This document shows, one piece after another, positions 6,918-17,300 of a DNA stretch of 41,037 bases. The stretch covers positions 1 through 41,037 of the forward strand of contig JAURYI010000089.1 in assembly GCA_030654015.1 (NCBI GenBank). The letters run 5' to 3'. The notes below the pieces were generated by a model. It had not been told where the DNA came from. It ran no database searches and worked only from the letters and a program-made list of their open reading frames with translations. This DNA is from Methylococcales bacterium. GTDB taxonomy: Bacteria; Pseudomonadota; Gammaproteobacteria; Methylococcales; Methylomonadaceae. Position 1 is the first letter of the stretch. The number at the start of each line of letters is the position of its first letter. Position numbers and translations under genes: made by a program.

Positions 6918-9900
6918 TATTTGTACCGTTCCTGATATTGCAAAACCAAACTATAAATGACAGGAAACACGAGCAAACTCAATATCAGCACCGTTAGCAT
7001 TCCGCCCAGCGCAGGAGCGGCAATACGCTGGGTAACATCTGCACCCGTACCCGTTGCCCACATGATAGGGATAAGCCCTACGATATTCGCTAACGCGGTA
7101 ATCGCCACAGGTCGCACTCGCAAGGCGGTAGCATTTTCAGTGGCTATCCTAATTTCCGCAGCAGTCAAAGGAGCTTGTTTGGTCTCGCGCAGTTTTTCGA
7201 TTTCAATATCAATAAAACTCAACACCATCACGCCCGTTTCGGCTGCCGTGCCAGCAAGCGCGATAAAGCCTACATAGACGGTAATTGATAAATCGTATCC
7301 CAACAAAAATATAAACCAAATCCCACCCACTAAGCTAAAAGGGATAGTTAGCATCACCAGAACAGGTTCGGTGATATTGCGAAACTCACAATACAACAGG
7401 ATAAAAATCAACAACAGGGTAAACGGTACAACAAGCTGTAGCCGCTGCGCCGCTCGCTCCATGTACTCAAATTGCCCAGACCAACTGACGGTATAACCTG
7501 CGGGTATTGTGACTCGTTCTGCTAAGGTTTTTTTTGCCAACGCAACATAACCACCGATGTCAGAGGTTTTAATATCCACATACACCCACGCATTAGGTCG
7601 GGCATCTTCGGTTTTAATCACATCGGTGCCGCGTGTAAATTTAATGTCAGCTACTGAAATCAAGGGGATTTGATTACCCATAGGCGTAGGAATTAACACA
7701 CGCTGCAAGGCTTCCAGATTGTCACGCGAATCACGCGGATAACGTAGATTAACAGGGTAACGCTCCAGCCCTTCAACCGTTTGGGTAATATTCATACCAC
7801 CTACCGCGCTTTGAATCACATCTTGTACATCGCCGACCGTTAAACCATAGCGGGCGGCGGCTTCACGGTTAATATCAAAATCCAGAAAATAGCCACCCAC
7901 CGCTCTATCACCATAAGCTGATAGTGTTTCAGGTAAGGTTTTCATCGCTTCTGCAATTTGCAAGGCTAACGATTGCAACACCTTCAAATCAGCCCCTGCA
8001 ACCTTAATGCCAACAGGCGTTTTAATTCCCGTGGATAACATATCAATGCGGGTTTTAATCGGCATTGTCCATGCGTTAGCCACCCCTGGAAAATGAATGG
8101 CTTTATCCATCTCTGCCATTAATTGCCGCGTGGTTTTGGTCGGATCGGGCCATTGTGCTTGTGGTTTAAGTTGAATGGTGGTTTCCGTCATCATTAACGG
8201 AGCGGCATCGGTGGCGGTTTCAGCCCGTCCGATTTTGCCAAACACATGATGCACTTCGGGGAAAGTTTTTATGATTTTGTCGGCTTGCTGCAATACTTCT
8301 TTGGCTTTAGTGATACTGATACCAGGGAAGCTAGTGGGCATATATAAAATATCACCTTCATCCAACGGTGGCATAAATTCACTGCCCATTTTCGACAACG
8401 GGTAAAGTGTTGATGCCATCAACAGCACAGCCAGTAAAAGAGTCGCTACCCGCCAACGCATGGCTAATTTTAAAATAGGTGAATGGAAAAAATGCAGTAT
8501 GCGATTGGCAGGGTTTTTATGCTCTGGAATAATTTTGCCGCGTACAAAATAGCCCACTAACACGGGAACGAGCGTAATCGTTAATATCGCCGCCGCTGCC
8601 ATTGCGTAGGTTTTGGTAAAAGCTAACGGGCTGAATAACCGCCCTTCCTGCGCCTGCATGGTGACAATGGGCAGAAAGGAGATAGTAATCACCAACAGCG
8701 AGGCAAATAATCCTGAACCCACTTCACGCGCAGCGTTGCCTACTACTTGCCAGTGTTCCTCTTGGGTTAATTTGGCTTGTTTCTTGTCAGTCGCTTGGGC
8801 AAGGTGTTTGTGGGTATTTTCCACCATCACCACCGCCCCATCCACCATATCACCAATGGCAAGGGCGATACCGCCTAGCGACATGATATTGGCGTTCATA
8901 CCTTGCCATTTCATCACCATGAACGCCATTAAAATACCCAAGGGCAAAGTGATGACAATCACTAAAGAGGAGCGTAAATGCAGTAAAAATAGCGCAACTA
9001 AGATGCAAACAATCAACAGTTCTTGTGTCAGTGCGTCATTGAGTGTTTCTACTGCCCGTTCAATTAAACTGCCTCGGTCATAAACAGGGACAATTTCTAC
9101 GCCTTCTGGCAAACCTTTTTTGAGTTCCTCCAGTTTATTACGCACGTCTTTAATCGTGGCTAGGGCATTTTCACCAAAGCGCATAATCACCACGCCACCC
9201 GCCACTTCACCCTCACCGTTTAACTCGGTGACACCACGCCGCAATTCAGGGCCGATTTGAATTTGTGCCACATCTTGTAAACGGATGGGCGTGCCATTGG
9301 TATCAACACCAACAGGAATGGTTTTAAGGTCATCTATAGATTTGATATAGCCTAAACCCCGCACCATGTATTCAGTTTCGCCCATTTCAAACAAACGACC
9401 ACCGACATCGTTATTGGAGCGTTTGATGGCAGTGATAACAGTCGATAACGGAATGTTATAGGCTTGTAGGACATTGGGATTCACTTCAACTTGGTATTGT
9501 TTGACATAACCGCCTACCGAAGCCACCTCAGAAACACCTGCAACGGTTTGTAAGGGATAGCGTAAATACCAATCTTGTAATGAACGTAGTTGAGCTAAAT
9601 CATGCTTGCCCGTTTTGTCCACTAGCGCGTATTCATAAATCCAACCTACCCCCGTCGCATCAGGGCCTAATGCTGGCGTAACACCTTGCGGCAAGCGATT
9701 TTTGACATAATTAAGATATTCCAGTACCCGCGACCTAGCCCAATAAATGTCCGTGCCGTCTTCAAAAATGACATACACAAACGAATAACCAAAAAAGGAA
9801 TAGCCGCGTACCACTTTGGCATGAGGTACTGCCAACATCGCGGTGGTTAAGGGATAAGTCACTTGGTCTTCAATCACTTGTGGCGACTGGTCGGCATAAT

Positions 9901-10054
9901 CGGTAAAAATAATCACCTGCACATCGGATAAATCAGGAATAGCATCAATGGGCATATTTTTGAATGACCAAATACCTGCTAATGCCAGAATAATCGCCCC
10001 CAGCAACACCATAAAACGGTCTTTCAAACACAGATTAATAATAAAATCAGTCAT
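6917..10054 (-). CDS. cusA: CusA-like heavy-metal efflux RND transporter
   Basis: This 1045-residue inner-membrane proton/metal antiporter matches the usual length of CusA. The start at 10052-10054 (MTDFIINLCLKDRF) is chosen because AAGGAG lies 10 bp upstream. The upstream in-frame ATG lies inside the cytochrome gene. CusA hallmarks are present: MPPLDEGDILYMPTSFPGIS, FGKIGRAETATD, a Met-rich porter region, and TM4 GDMVDGAVVMVEN. It would export Cu(I)/Ag(I) with CusB and CusC. Its start region is duplicated downstream of cusB. The stop is formed at an orphan IS end, so the last few residues may be altered. Confidence 0.93.
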   Translation of the reverse strand: MTDFIINLCLKDRFMVLLGAIILALAGIWSFKNMPIDAIPDLSDVQVIIFTDYADQSPQVIEDQVTYPLTTAMLAVPHAKVVRGYSFFGYSFVYVIFEDGTDIYWARSRVLEYLNYVKNRLPQGVTPALGPDATGVGWIYEYALVDKTGKHDLAQLRSLQDWYLRYPLQTVAGVSEVASVGGYVKQYQVEVNPNVLQAYNIPLSTVITAIKRSNNDVGGRLFEMGETEYMVRGLGYIKSIDDLKTIPVGVDTNGTPIRLQDVAQIQIGPELRRGVTELNGEGEVAGGVVIMRFGENALATIKDVRNKLEELKKGLPEGVEIVPVYDRGSLIERAVETLNDALTQELLIVCILVALFLLHLRSSLVIVITLPLGILMAFMVMKWQGMNANIMSLGGIALAIGDMVDGAVVMVENTHKHLAQATDKKQAKLTQEEHWQVVGNAAREVGSGLFASLLVITISFLPIVTMQAQEGRLFSPLAFTKTYAMAAAAILTITLVPVLVGYFVRGKIIPEHKNPANRILHFFHSPILKLAMRWRVATLLLAVLLMASTLYPLSKMGSEFMPPLDEGDILYMPTSFPGISITKAKEVLQQADKIIKTFPEVHHVFGKIGRAETATDAAPLMMTETTIQLKPQAQWPDPTKTTRQLMAEMDKAIHFPGVANAWTMPIKTRIDMLSTGIKTPVGIKVAGADLKVLQSLALQIAEAMKTLPETLSAYGDRAVGGYFLDFDINREAAARYGLTVGDVQDVIQSAVGGMNITQTVEGLERYPVNLRYPRDSRDNLEALQRVLIPTPMGNQIPLISVADIKFTRGTDVIKTEDARPNAWVYVDIKTSDIGGYVALAKKTLAERVTIPAGYTVSWSGQFEYMERAAQRLQLVVPFTLLLIFILLYCEFRNITEPVLVMLTIPFSLVGGIWFIFLLGYDLSITVYVGFIALAGTAAETGVMVLSFIDIEIEKLRETKQAPLTAAEIRIATENATALRVRPVAITALANIVGLIPIMWATGTGADVTQRIAAPALGGMLTVLILSLLVFPVIYSLVLQYQERYK

Positions 10055-10754
10055 GCTGATGCGCTCCTTGCTTATGTGAATGTGGTTTTGTGTCGTGGGA
10101 GTGTGTGGCACTAGACTCGCCTTCCGTTTCGGCTTTGTGTTCCTCCAGACCACTATGTGAATGCCCATCACTAGCCTCAACCTGCTGGCGATATTTTTCC
10201 ACAGAAAGGCTAGGCATGATTTTAATGAAAGCTATCAAATCCCATATTGCCTCGTCTCCCATACCGCCTTTTGACCAAGCAGCCATACCAGATGCTTTAA
10301 TGCCATGTTTAATAATCCAGAACCTACGAGCATCCATTCTCTCAGCATCAACATAATTTGTAGGTTTTGATAAGTTCGGTGGAGGTGGGTAAAGACCTTT
10401 TTGGATTTCGGAGTTTTCAATGTCAGGTGATAGGTGGCAGTTCACGCACATGGCATTATAGTTCCCTGCTCCCCGCCGAATTCGTCCAGCATCGGATAAG
10501 TTGGCTGGTGGAACGATGCCAGCCGCTCTGTGTGCGATGGACTGTTCCCGCGCCCACTCAATGAGGCGGTGAACGGCAGGGCTGTGAGGTTTATCGGCAG
10601 CCATATCAATCGCTCCGAATTGGAGAAAACCCATCACAGTTAAAGCACAAAGGCTAAGGATTCCAAATGCACCCAATAAAATCTTTTTCATAGAAACCTC
10701 TCGCAGAAAGTGAGATTGCGGATAATAAAATCAGTCATGTTGATGCGCTCCTTG
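10038..10754. repeat. 33-bp direct repeat bracketing the cytochrome c gene
   Basis: Copies at 10038-10070 and 10722-10754 differ at one base. Each covers the end of an upstream frame (Gly-Ala-His-Gln-His-Asp then TGA) and the first codons of cusA (ATGACTGATTTTATTAT). The copy after cusB therefore holds a relic cusA start with no cusA body. It marks a duplication that accompanied insertion of the cytochrome gene between cusB and cusA. Confidence 0.85.
10047..10691 (-). CDS. Membrane-anchored/periplasmic c-type cytochrome with His-rich tail
   Basis: The 214-residue protein has an N-terminal hydrophobic signal or anchor (ILLGAFGILSLCALTVMGFL). It has a single haem c site CVNCH at residues 82-86 and candidate axial Met residues in GIKASGMAAWS. 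The C-terminus is His-rich (GHSHSGLEEH, HSHDTKPHSHK). It fits a class I-type cytochrome of the periplasmic side. It lies between cusB and cusA, with GAGAGG before the start, and overlaps cusA by 8 bp. Its last residues GAHQHD are identical to the CusB end and come from the duplicated segment. A role in copper redox or electron transfer is inference. Confidence 0.88.
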   Translation of the reverse strand: MKKILLGAFGILSLCALTVMGFLQFGAIDMAADKPHSPAVHRLIEWAREQSIAHRAAGIVPPANLSDAGRIRRGAGNYNAMCVNCHLSPDIENSEIQKGLYPPPPNLSKPTNYVDAERMDARRFWIIKHGIKASGMAAWSKGGMGDEAIWDLIAFIKIMPSLSVEKYRQQVEASDGHSHSGLEEHKAETEGESSATHSHDTKPHSHKQGAHQHD

Positions 10755-12155
10755 TTCCCTTTGTAACCGATTGGGTTCGGTTTTTTGTGGAGTTGAGGGT
10801 TCTGTCATCTTGGCTGTGGCTTCGCGTAATTTTGATTCTGAATCAATCAGAAATTGTGCGGAAGTCACTACTTCTTCACCTGCTTTTATGCCGTCAAGTA
10901 CCGCCACATCACCATTAGACGATAAGCCTATAGTAATTTCACGCGGTTCAAATTTGCCTGCACCGCGTACTACAAATACTTGATTGTGTATGCCCGAACG
11001 AATGACTGCCTCGGAAGGAATGACTATCATGTCCAGTTGTTTTCCTGCATAAATACTTACTTCTGCAAACATATCAGGCTTTAACAAGTGTTCAGCATTA
11101 TCAAATGCCAAGCGGACTTTAATGGTTCTAGTTTTTTCTTCCGCGTAAGGATAAATAAAGGCTAAGTGACCGTTAAAAACCCGCCCAGGCACACCTGCCA
11201 AACGCATTTCTACAGGGTCGCCCTGTTTCACCCAAGGCAGTTCGTATTCATAAATTTCTGCATAAACCCACACTTTGCTTAAATCGGCAATCATAAACAG
11301 TTCGGTTTCTGGGGTGACATACTGCCCTTCTCTCGCGCCAATAGTGACCACAATACCGTCTGTGGGGCTGTGAATATGTAGACCTTTTTTGATGGTGTGA
11401 CTTCTGGTCAAGTCGCTGAGTTGATGGGCTGGAACATCCAATAGTTTTAAGCGTTCGCGTGAACTTTCCACCAGTTCTTCAGCACCACGGCGTATTTCTT
11501 CAATCGGACTTTTTTCTAAAATTTTCAGACTATTTAAAGCCAGAATATATTCTTGCTGACTGGTTACCAATTGCGGCGAATAAATACTCAGCAATTCTTG
11601 ATTGCTGTTCACTTTTTCACCTGTTTTATCAACAAGCAAGGTCTCAATCCAACCTTCGGTTTTAGGATGCAGGCGCACAATATGTTCTTCATCATAAGCA
11701 ATCCGTCCTACCGCATGAACAATATGCGAGAGCGGCATTTTTTTTGCTATTGCCGTGCGAACACCCATATTTTGTACGGTAACAGCATCAATTTTAACGC
11801 TGCCCGCTGACTCTGCGGTCTTGTCATCATCGGCATAAACAGGGATGTAATCCATGCCCATATTATCTTTTGCGGGGTTGGGAGAAGTGACAGACGGATT
11901 CATAGGATTGCGATAAAACAGGATTTTAGGTTTTTCCTCTTCCGCATAAACAGGGACGTAATCCATGCCCATCGTATCTTTTGCGGGGACGGGCGAAGTC
12001 ACGCTGGGATTCATCGTGTTTCGGTAAAACAAAGGCTTTTTAGTATCGGTTAAAGTGGTAGCTGCTTGTTTTTTATCCTGTTTAACGGCTAACCAGTAAC
12101 CGCTACCCACACCTAAAGCCAACATTAAAATCGCGGTGATAACTAACTTATTCAT
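10731..12155 (-). CDS. cusB: CusB-like periplasmic adaptor (membrane fusion protein)
   Basis: A 474-residue adaptor linking CusA to CusC. The start at 12155 (MNKLVITAILMLALG) is preferred over the ATG 18 bp upstream because AAGGAAGAG precedes it. After the N-terminal membrane anchor come two tandem heavy-metal-binding domains (LFYRNTMNPSVTSP... and LFYRNPMNPSVTSP..., each ending GMDYxPVYA). Lipoyl/barrel-sandwich and beta-barrel domains follow (HIHSPTDGIVV, VWVYAEIYEYELPWV). Many homologues carry one metal-binding domain, so the duplication is notable. The start overlaps the end of cusC by 8 bp. Confidence 0.93.
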   Translation of the reverse strand: MNKLVITAILMLALGVGSGYWLAVKQDKKQAATTLTDTKKPLFYRNTMNPSVTSPVPAKDTMGMDYVPVYAEEEKPKILFYRNPMNPSVTSPNPAKDNMGMDYIPVYADDDKTAESAGSVKIDAVTVQNMGVRTAIAKKMPLSHIVHAVGRIAYDEEHIVRLHPKTEGWIETLLVDKTGEKVNSNQELLSIYSPQLVTSQQEYILALNSLKILEKSPIEEIRRGAEELVESSRERLKLLDVPAHQLSDLTRSHTIKKGLHIHSPTDGIVVTIGAREGQYVTPETELFMIADLSKVWVYAEIYEYELPWVKQGDPVEMRLAGVPGRVFNGHLAFIYPYAEEKTRTIKVRLAFDNAEHLLKPDMFAEVSIYAGKQLDMIVIPSEAVIRSGIHNQVFVVRGAGKFEPREITIGLSSNGDVAVLDGIKAGEEVVTSAQFLIDSESKLREATAKMTEPSTPQKTEPNRLQREQGAHQHD

Positions 12156-13434
12156 AAATCTCTTCCTTGCCAACCGCAGCGGTCAGTTGTGCTAATGCTT
12201 GATTTGCCTCAGTAAAGGCTTTCCAATACTGAATCTGGTACTCAAACAAGGTGATTTGACTGCGGGCTAAATTGAGAAAATCGACTTTATTGACCTGATA
12301 ACCTGCCAACATGGAAGCAACCGTTTGTCTGGCTTGCGGCACAATGCCAGTGTCATACAATACAAATTGATCTTTAGTCCGTTGGTAATCTGTGTAAGCC
12401 TGAGTAATTTGGGAACGTACTTTATTCCATTCATCTTGCAAGGCGTATTTTTCCTTCATCAATTCACTGGCACGTTGGTCAACGGCTTTCGCTTGTTTTT
12501 GCGCGGCAAAAATGGGGACATTCATGCTTACACTGAGACTTAATAAATCCGAACGGCGGTCGCCCGTCAGGGTATTAGCGCGTGCGCCATAACTGGCATC
12601 GACAGTAAAATCGGGTAAATAGTCTTTTTTTGCCAAGGCAAGACGCGACTCTGCTGCTTGAATCGTTTGCCGATTGCTTTCAAGGACAGCGCGTGTTGTT
12701 TCAGCGGCTTGATAGAGAGCGGTTTCTTGTTTAAGTGTGGGTAGTTTTAAGGCAATAGTTTCTGGTAATTGCACTTCATTGTTAGCAGGTTTAGCTAATA
12801 GTGCGTTTAAGCTGGCAGCCGCGTTACGGCGTGAGCCTTTTAACATCAGTTGCTGATCCAATAACTTGGACAATTCCAATTGTGCTAACAATACATCCTG
12901 CTGTAGCCCTATACCCACTTTGTATTTTGTTTGGGCAATCTCCACAAACTGCTGCAATGCCGTGTGATTGCTGTCAACCAGCACCAGTGCGTGGTCTAAA
13001 TAAAAAATCAACCACCAAGCATTTTTAACTTCGCTCAATAGTCGCTGACGTACTTCGGTGATGTTTTGCGTAGCCGCTTCGGCTTCAAACAGCGCAGCTT
13101 GTTCGCGTAACGCCAGTTTGCCAGGGAAGGGAATCATTTGAGAAACACCAACACCCAGTTGCGTCATGTCTTCTTGACGGGTGTTAAAGGTATTGACGGG
13201 TAAGCTCATGGCATTAATGCTGATTTGCGGGTCGGGTAATGTGCCTTCTTGTGAAGGAATTGCCGCCATTGCTGTAGCGCGTGCTTGCATTTGAGCAAGG
13301 TCTGGGTTATCACGAACAACAAGTTCGGTGGCAGCTTGAAGGGTTAAAACGGTTTGTTCTGCATTCACAGTAAAACTGTGGACAAGCAACAACCCAATCA
13401 AAGCGAATCGCTTTAAAAAAAGTGGGGGGGACAT
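12148..13434 (-). CDS. cusC: CusC/TolC-type outer-membrane efflux protein
   Basis: A 428-residue protein with a cleavable signal peptide (FALIGLLLVHSFTVNA) and the duplicated helical TolC domain, including a TKYKVGIGLQQDVLLAQLEL segment and its second-half counterpart. It forms the outer-membrane channel of the Cus complex. AGAGG lies upstream of the ATG. It is first in the cusC-cusB-cyt-cusA operon. No sensor kinase/regulator pair or MerR-type regulator lies nearby. Confidence 0.92.
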   Translation of the reverse strand: MSPPLFLKRFALIGLLLVHSFTVNAEQTVLTLQAATELVVRDNPDLAQMQARATAMAAIPSQEGTLPDPQISINAMSLPVNTFNTRQEDMTQLGVGVSQMIPFPGKLALREQAALFEAEAATQNITEVRQRLLSEVKNAWWLIFYLDHALVLVDSNHTALQQFVEIAQTKYKVGIGLQQDVLLAQLELSKLLDQQLMLKGSRRNAAASLNALLAKPANNEVQLPETIALKLPTLKQETALYQAAETTRAVLESNRQTIQAAESRLALAKKDYLPDFTVDASYGARANTLTGDRRSDLLSLSVSMNVPIFAAQKQAKAVDQRASELMKEKYALQDEWNKVRSQITQAYTDYQRTKDQFVLYDTGIVPQARQTVASMLAGYQVNKVDFLNLARSQITLFEYQIQYWKAFTEANQALAQLTAAVGKEEIYE

Positions 13435-13512
13435 AACAGCCTCTTAATATATTCGTAACAACGTAAACCTATCGGGTTTTAAAAACCTGACAAGTTGTGG
13501 GTAGCACATACG

Positions 13513-13887
13513 TTAAAGGCTATAAATGGGCGGTTTTATTTCGGGGGGAATAACAAGAGAACGCAGAAAAGTTTTTTTTATCTGCCTGTAGCGATAAGCA
13601 CTATAAGCTTGAATCCATAACAAAAAAGCCGTGGTTATGTCGCCATATCCACACACAGAAAAACCACACAAACTATGAACATCACACGACTGTTTAAATT
13701 TAGTGTGTTGCTGACAGTGGTCGGAATCTGACATCACTGCATTATTCGTATCGCCAACCGAATCAATAACAGTGATGTATTTAACAAGCAACTGATTTTC
13801 CATGCTCGAATAATGGCTAAACACTGACATAACGGGTGTTACAAGCATTATTAGCATTAGCAAGAATGAAAATCGTTGACTAAACAT
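13513..13887 (-). CDS. Small exported hypothetical protein in the metal island
   Basis: The 124-residue protein has an N-terminal hydrophobic signal (FSFLLMLIMLVTPVMSVF). A Cys/His-containing segment follows (HCQQHTKFKQSCDVHSLCGF, then SVCG) and a second hydrophobic stretch (ITTAFLLWIQAYSAY). The thiol and His content suggests metal handling or an envelope role, but the family is not recognised. It lies between the czc-like and cus genes in the same direction. Confidence 0.6.
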   Translation of the reverse strand: MFSQRFSFLLMLIMLVTPVMSVFSHYSSMENQLLVKYITVIDSVGDTNNAVMSDSDHCQQHTKFKQSCDVHSLCGFSVCGYGDITTAFLLWIQAYSAYRYRQIKKTFLRSLVIPPEIKPPIYSL

Positions 13888-13909
13888 TATCTGTGAATTT
13901 GAAAGTTAA

Positions 13910-14263
13910 TTACTTAGCTTCTGCTGCCATTTGTCGATGAGCCTCAGCCATATCTATATTTGCTGTTACGGCTTGCTGATAAGTGCTAATTAAATATTGA
14001 CAATGATTTTTAAAAGCCTGTGCCTGTCTGCCATAGAGATAGCTTTTTGCTTCATATTGTGCGAGTAACTTTTTATGTTCATCCACTTTTGCCTGCATTT
14101 CTTTGGCGGTATCTTCATAATGCTTTGCTAGTGCTTCATGGTCGTCATGAGTTTTAGCATTCTGAACCAATTGCGTCATGTCCATTGGGTGAGGGTTTGG
14201 TTGTGCGCAGGCAGCTAATAAACCTAAAATAGCTAATACTGCGAAAATTTTGCTTGTTTTCAT
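13910..14263 (-). CDS. Small lipoprotein in the metal island
   Basis: The start at 14261-14263 (MKTSKIFAVLAILGLLAACA) gives a classic lipobox LAAC and is preceded by GGAGA. The upstream in-frame start lacks a signal. After the lipobox the protein is helical and His-containing (NPHPMDMTQLV, THDDHEALAKHYEDTAKEMQ). It would be an envelope lipoprotein of about 100 residues. Such small proteins occur near CzcA genes, but their role is unknown. Confidence 0.72.
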   Translation of the reverse strand: MKTSKIFAVLAILGLLAACAQPNPHPMDMTQLVQNAKTHDDHEALAKHYEDTAKEMQAKVDEHKKLLAQYEAKSYLYGRQAQAFKNHCQYLISTYQQAVTANIDMAEAHRQMAAEAK

Positions 14264-14343
14264 GGTGTATCTCCATAGATGGTTGGTTGAATCTAAAACT
14301 ATAGCAGTTTTACTTCTTTTTCTCATTTTTTGTATCGGACTCT

Positions 14344-17300
14344 TTAGTCTTTACGATGCGCTAACCAGTACAAAACAGGCAACACCAGCAGGGTCAGCAT
14401 GGTTGATGATAAAATGCCACCAATGACAACGGTTGCTAAAGGACGTTGCACCTCCGCTCCCGTTCCAGTGGCAATCGCCATCGGTACAAAACCGAATGAT
14501 GCGACTAATGCGGTCATCAGGACAGGGCGTAAGCGTGTCAAAGCTCCTTCATAAATGGCTTTCATCAGTGACATTCCCTGCTCACGCAAACTACGGATAA
14601 AGGCAATCATCACCAAGCCGTTAAGAACTGCAACCCCCGACAGCGCAATAAATCCCACTGCCGCTGAAATGGACAGTGGAATATCCCGCAACCACAGTGC
14701 AACTATTCCCCCTGTCAGCGCAAAGGGAATGCCGCTAAAAACCAATAAGCCGTCTTTGGCGTTCCCAAACATCATAAACAGCAGGGTAAAGACTAACAAC
14801 AATGCCACTGGTACGACAATTTGCAGGCGTTGTGCGGCTGATTGCAACTGCTCGAATTGTCCGCCCCAAGTCAACCAATAGCCCGCTGGAATCTTGATGT
14901 GCTGCTGTAACTGTTGTTCGGCTTCGGCAACAAACGAACCAATATCACGACCACGCACGTTAGCCGTAACCACAACACGGCGTTTACCGTTCTCGCGGCT
15001 GATTTGGTTGGGACTTGGAGCTAATTCAAGATTTGCCACTTCAGCCAGCGGAATGGATGTTGTACTGGCATTACCCGCTTGGGATTGTGGCAATGCAATC
15101 GGTAGCCTGTTGAGAGCTTTCAAATCATTGCGCAACTCATCGGGCAAACGAACCAGAATATCAAAACGGCGGTCGCCCTGAAACAAAGTTCCCGCTTTTG
15201 TTCCCCCCATCGCGGTAGTGACCGTATCCTGCACATCGCCAATATTCAAGCCATAACGCGCGGTTTTTTCGCGGTCAATATTAACCGTCAGCATCGGCAA
15301 ACCCGTGGTTTGTTCGATTTTGACCTCGGATGCGCCCTGAATAGTTTTAATCACGGAGGCGATTTGAGTCGCTGTGTCATTCATGGTATTCATATCGTCA
15401 CCAAATACTTTGATTGCCACGTCACTGCGTACCCCTGAAATCAACTCGTTAAAACGCAGTTGGATAGGCTGGGAAAATTCATAAATATTACCTGGCTGTT
15501 TTTCAAGTGTTGCCTGAATTGCTGCAAGCAGCTCATCCCTTGTTTTTTTCGGTTCAGGCCATTGTTCCTGCGGTTTAAGCATAACGTAACCATCTGATAC
15601 ATTAGGCGGCATGGGGTCAGAGGCAATTTCCGCTGAACCAGTACGCGCAAATACCCGTTCAATTTCTGGAAACTGCTGCGTTAAGGTTGTTTCAATGCGT
15701 TGCTGCATGGCAACTGATTGTGACAAACTGGTGCTTGGAATACGCATCGCTCCAATCGCAAAATCGCCTTCATTCAAGCTGGGGACAAACTCGCTCCCCA
15801 TCCGTGTAGCCAACAAGCCTGACAACATCACCATGACCAGTGCAAAAGTTAATATCACCGACTTGTTGCTCATTACACTGTCAAGTATCGGCGCATAGAG
15901 ATGTTTAGCGGTTTGCATCAGCCTGTTTTCTGTTTCTGAAACTTTATCGCCCATAAAAAGAGCCACAGCCGCTGGAATAAAGGTCACTGAGAGTATCATC
16001 GCCCCCAACAAAGCGATCACCACCGTAAAAGCCATCGGGTGAAACATTTTGCCTTCCACGCCCGTCAAGGCAAAAATGGGCAAATACACCACCATGATAA
16101 TGAGCTGACCGAATAATAATGCCCGCCGCGCTTCTTTAGCCGCGATAAACACTTCCTGAAAACTTTCACTGCGAGTCAATGAACGTCCGTGATGCGTTTG
16201 GGCATGAGCAAGTCGCCGCACACAGTTTTCAACAATCACCACCGCCCCATCAATAATGATGCCAAAATCCAGCGCACCTAAACTCATCAGGTTAGCACTG
16301 ACTTGATACGTTACCATGCCCGTAAACGTAAACAGCATAGCCAAAGGAATCACCATTGCCGTGATAAGCGCGGCACGAATATTTCCCAAAAATAGGAACA
16401 AAATCACAATGACTAAAATCGCCCCTTCGGTTAAATTCCTTTTCACTGTGTTGATGGCTTTATCAACCAGTACCGTTCGGTCATAAACCGTCACCGCCTG
16501 AATTCCCTCTGGCAAGCTGCGATTAATCTCAGTCATTCTTTTAGCCACCGCTTGCGAAACGCTGCGGCTATTTTGCCCAATCAGCATCATCACTGTACCT
16601 AACACCACTTCGTGACCATTTTCAGTCGCCGCTCCCGTGCGCAGTTCCCGACCGATTTCAACCTTGCCCACATCATGAATGCGGATAGGTACGCCTTGAA
16701 CATTGCTTAAAATAATATTGCCAATCTCTTCCATCGAACGGACTTGCCCAGGTACACGAATCAGATATTGTTCACCGTGTTTTTCGATATAGCCTGCGCC
16801 CACATTGTTATTATTACGCTCCAGTGCGGTGACAATGTTTTGTAAGGTTAAACCGTAAGAAATCAGTTTTTCAGGGTTAGGCGCGACCTGATATTGTTTG
16901 GCAAACCCACCAATCGAGTTAATCTCGGTAACACCAGGCACATTGCGTAACTGCGGTTTAATAATCCAGTCCTGAATTTCGCGTAAATCAGTGGCTGTGT
17001 AAGGTAAACCATCGGTTTTTTTCGCGCCTTTTTTGGCTTCAACCGTCCACAAATAGATTTCACCCAACCCTGTTGAAATAGGCCCCATAGCTGGCGTGAT
17101 ACCTGCGGGAAGTTTGTCTTTAGCCTCTTGAATGCGCTGATTGACCAGTTGCCGTGCAAAATAAATATCTGTGCCATCGTGAAAAATCACGGTCACTTGG
17201 GATAAGCCGTAGCGGGATAATGAGCGGGTTTGTTCTAGCTGTGGCAGCCCTGCCATCACGGTTTCAATAGGGTAAGTAATGCGCTGCTCAGTCTCCAAGG

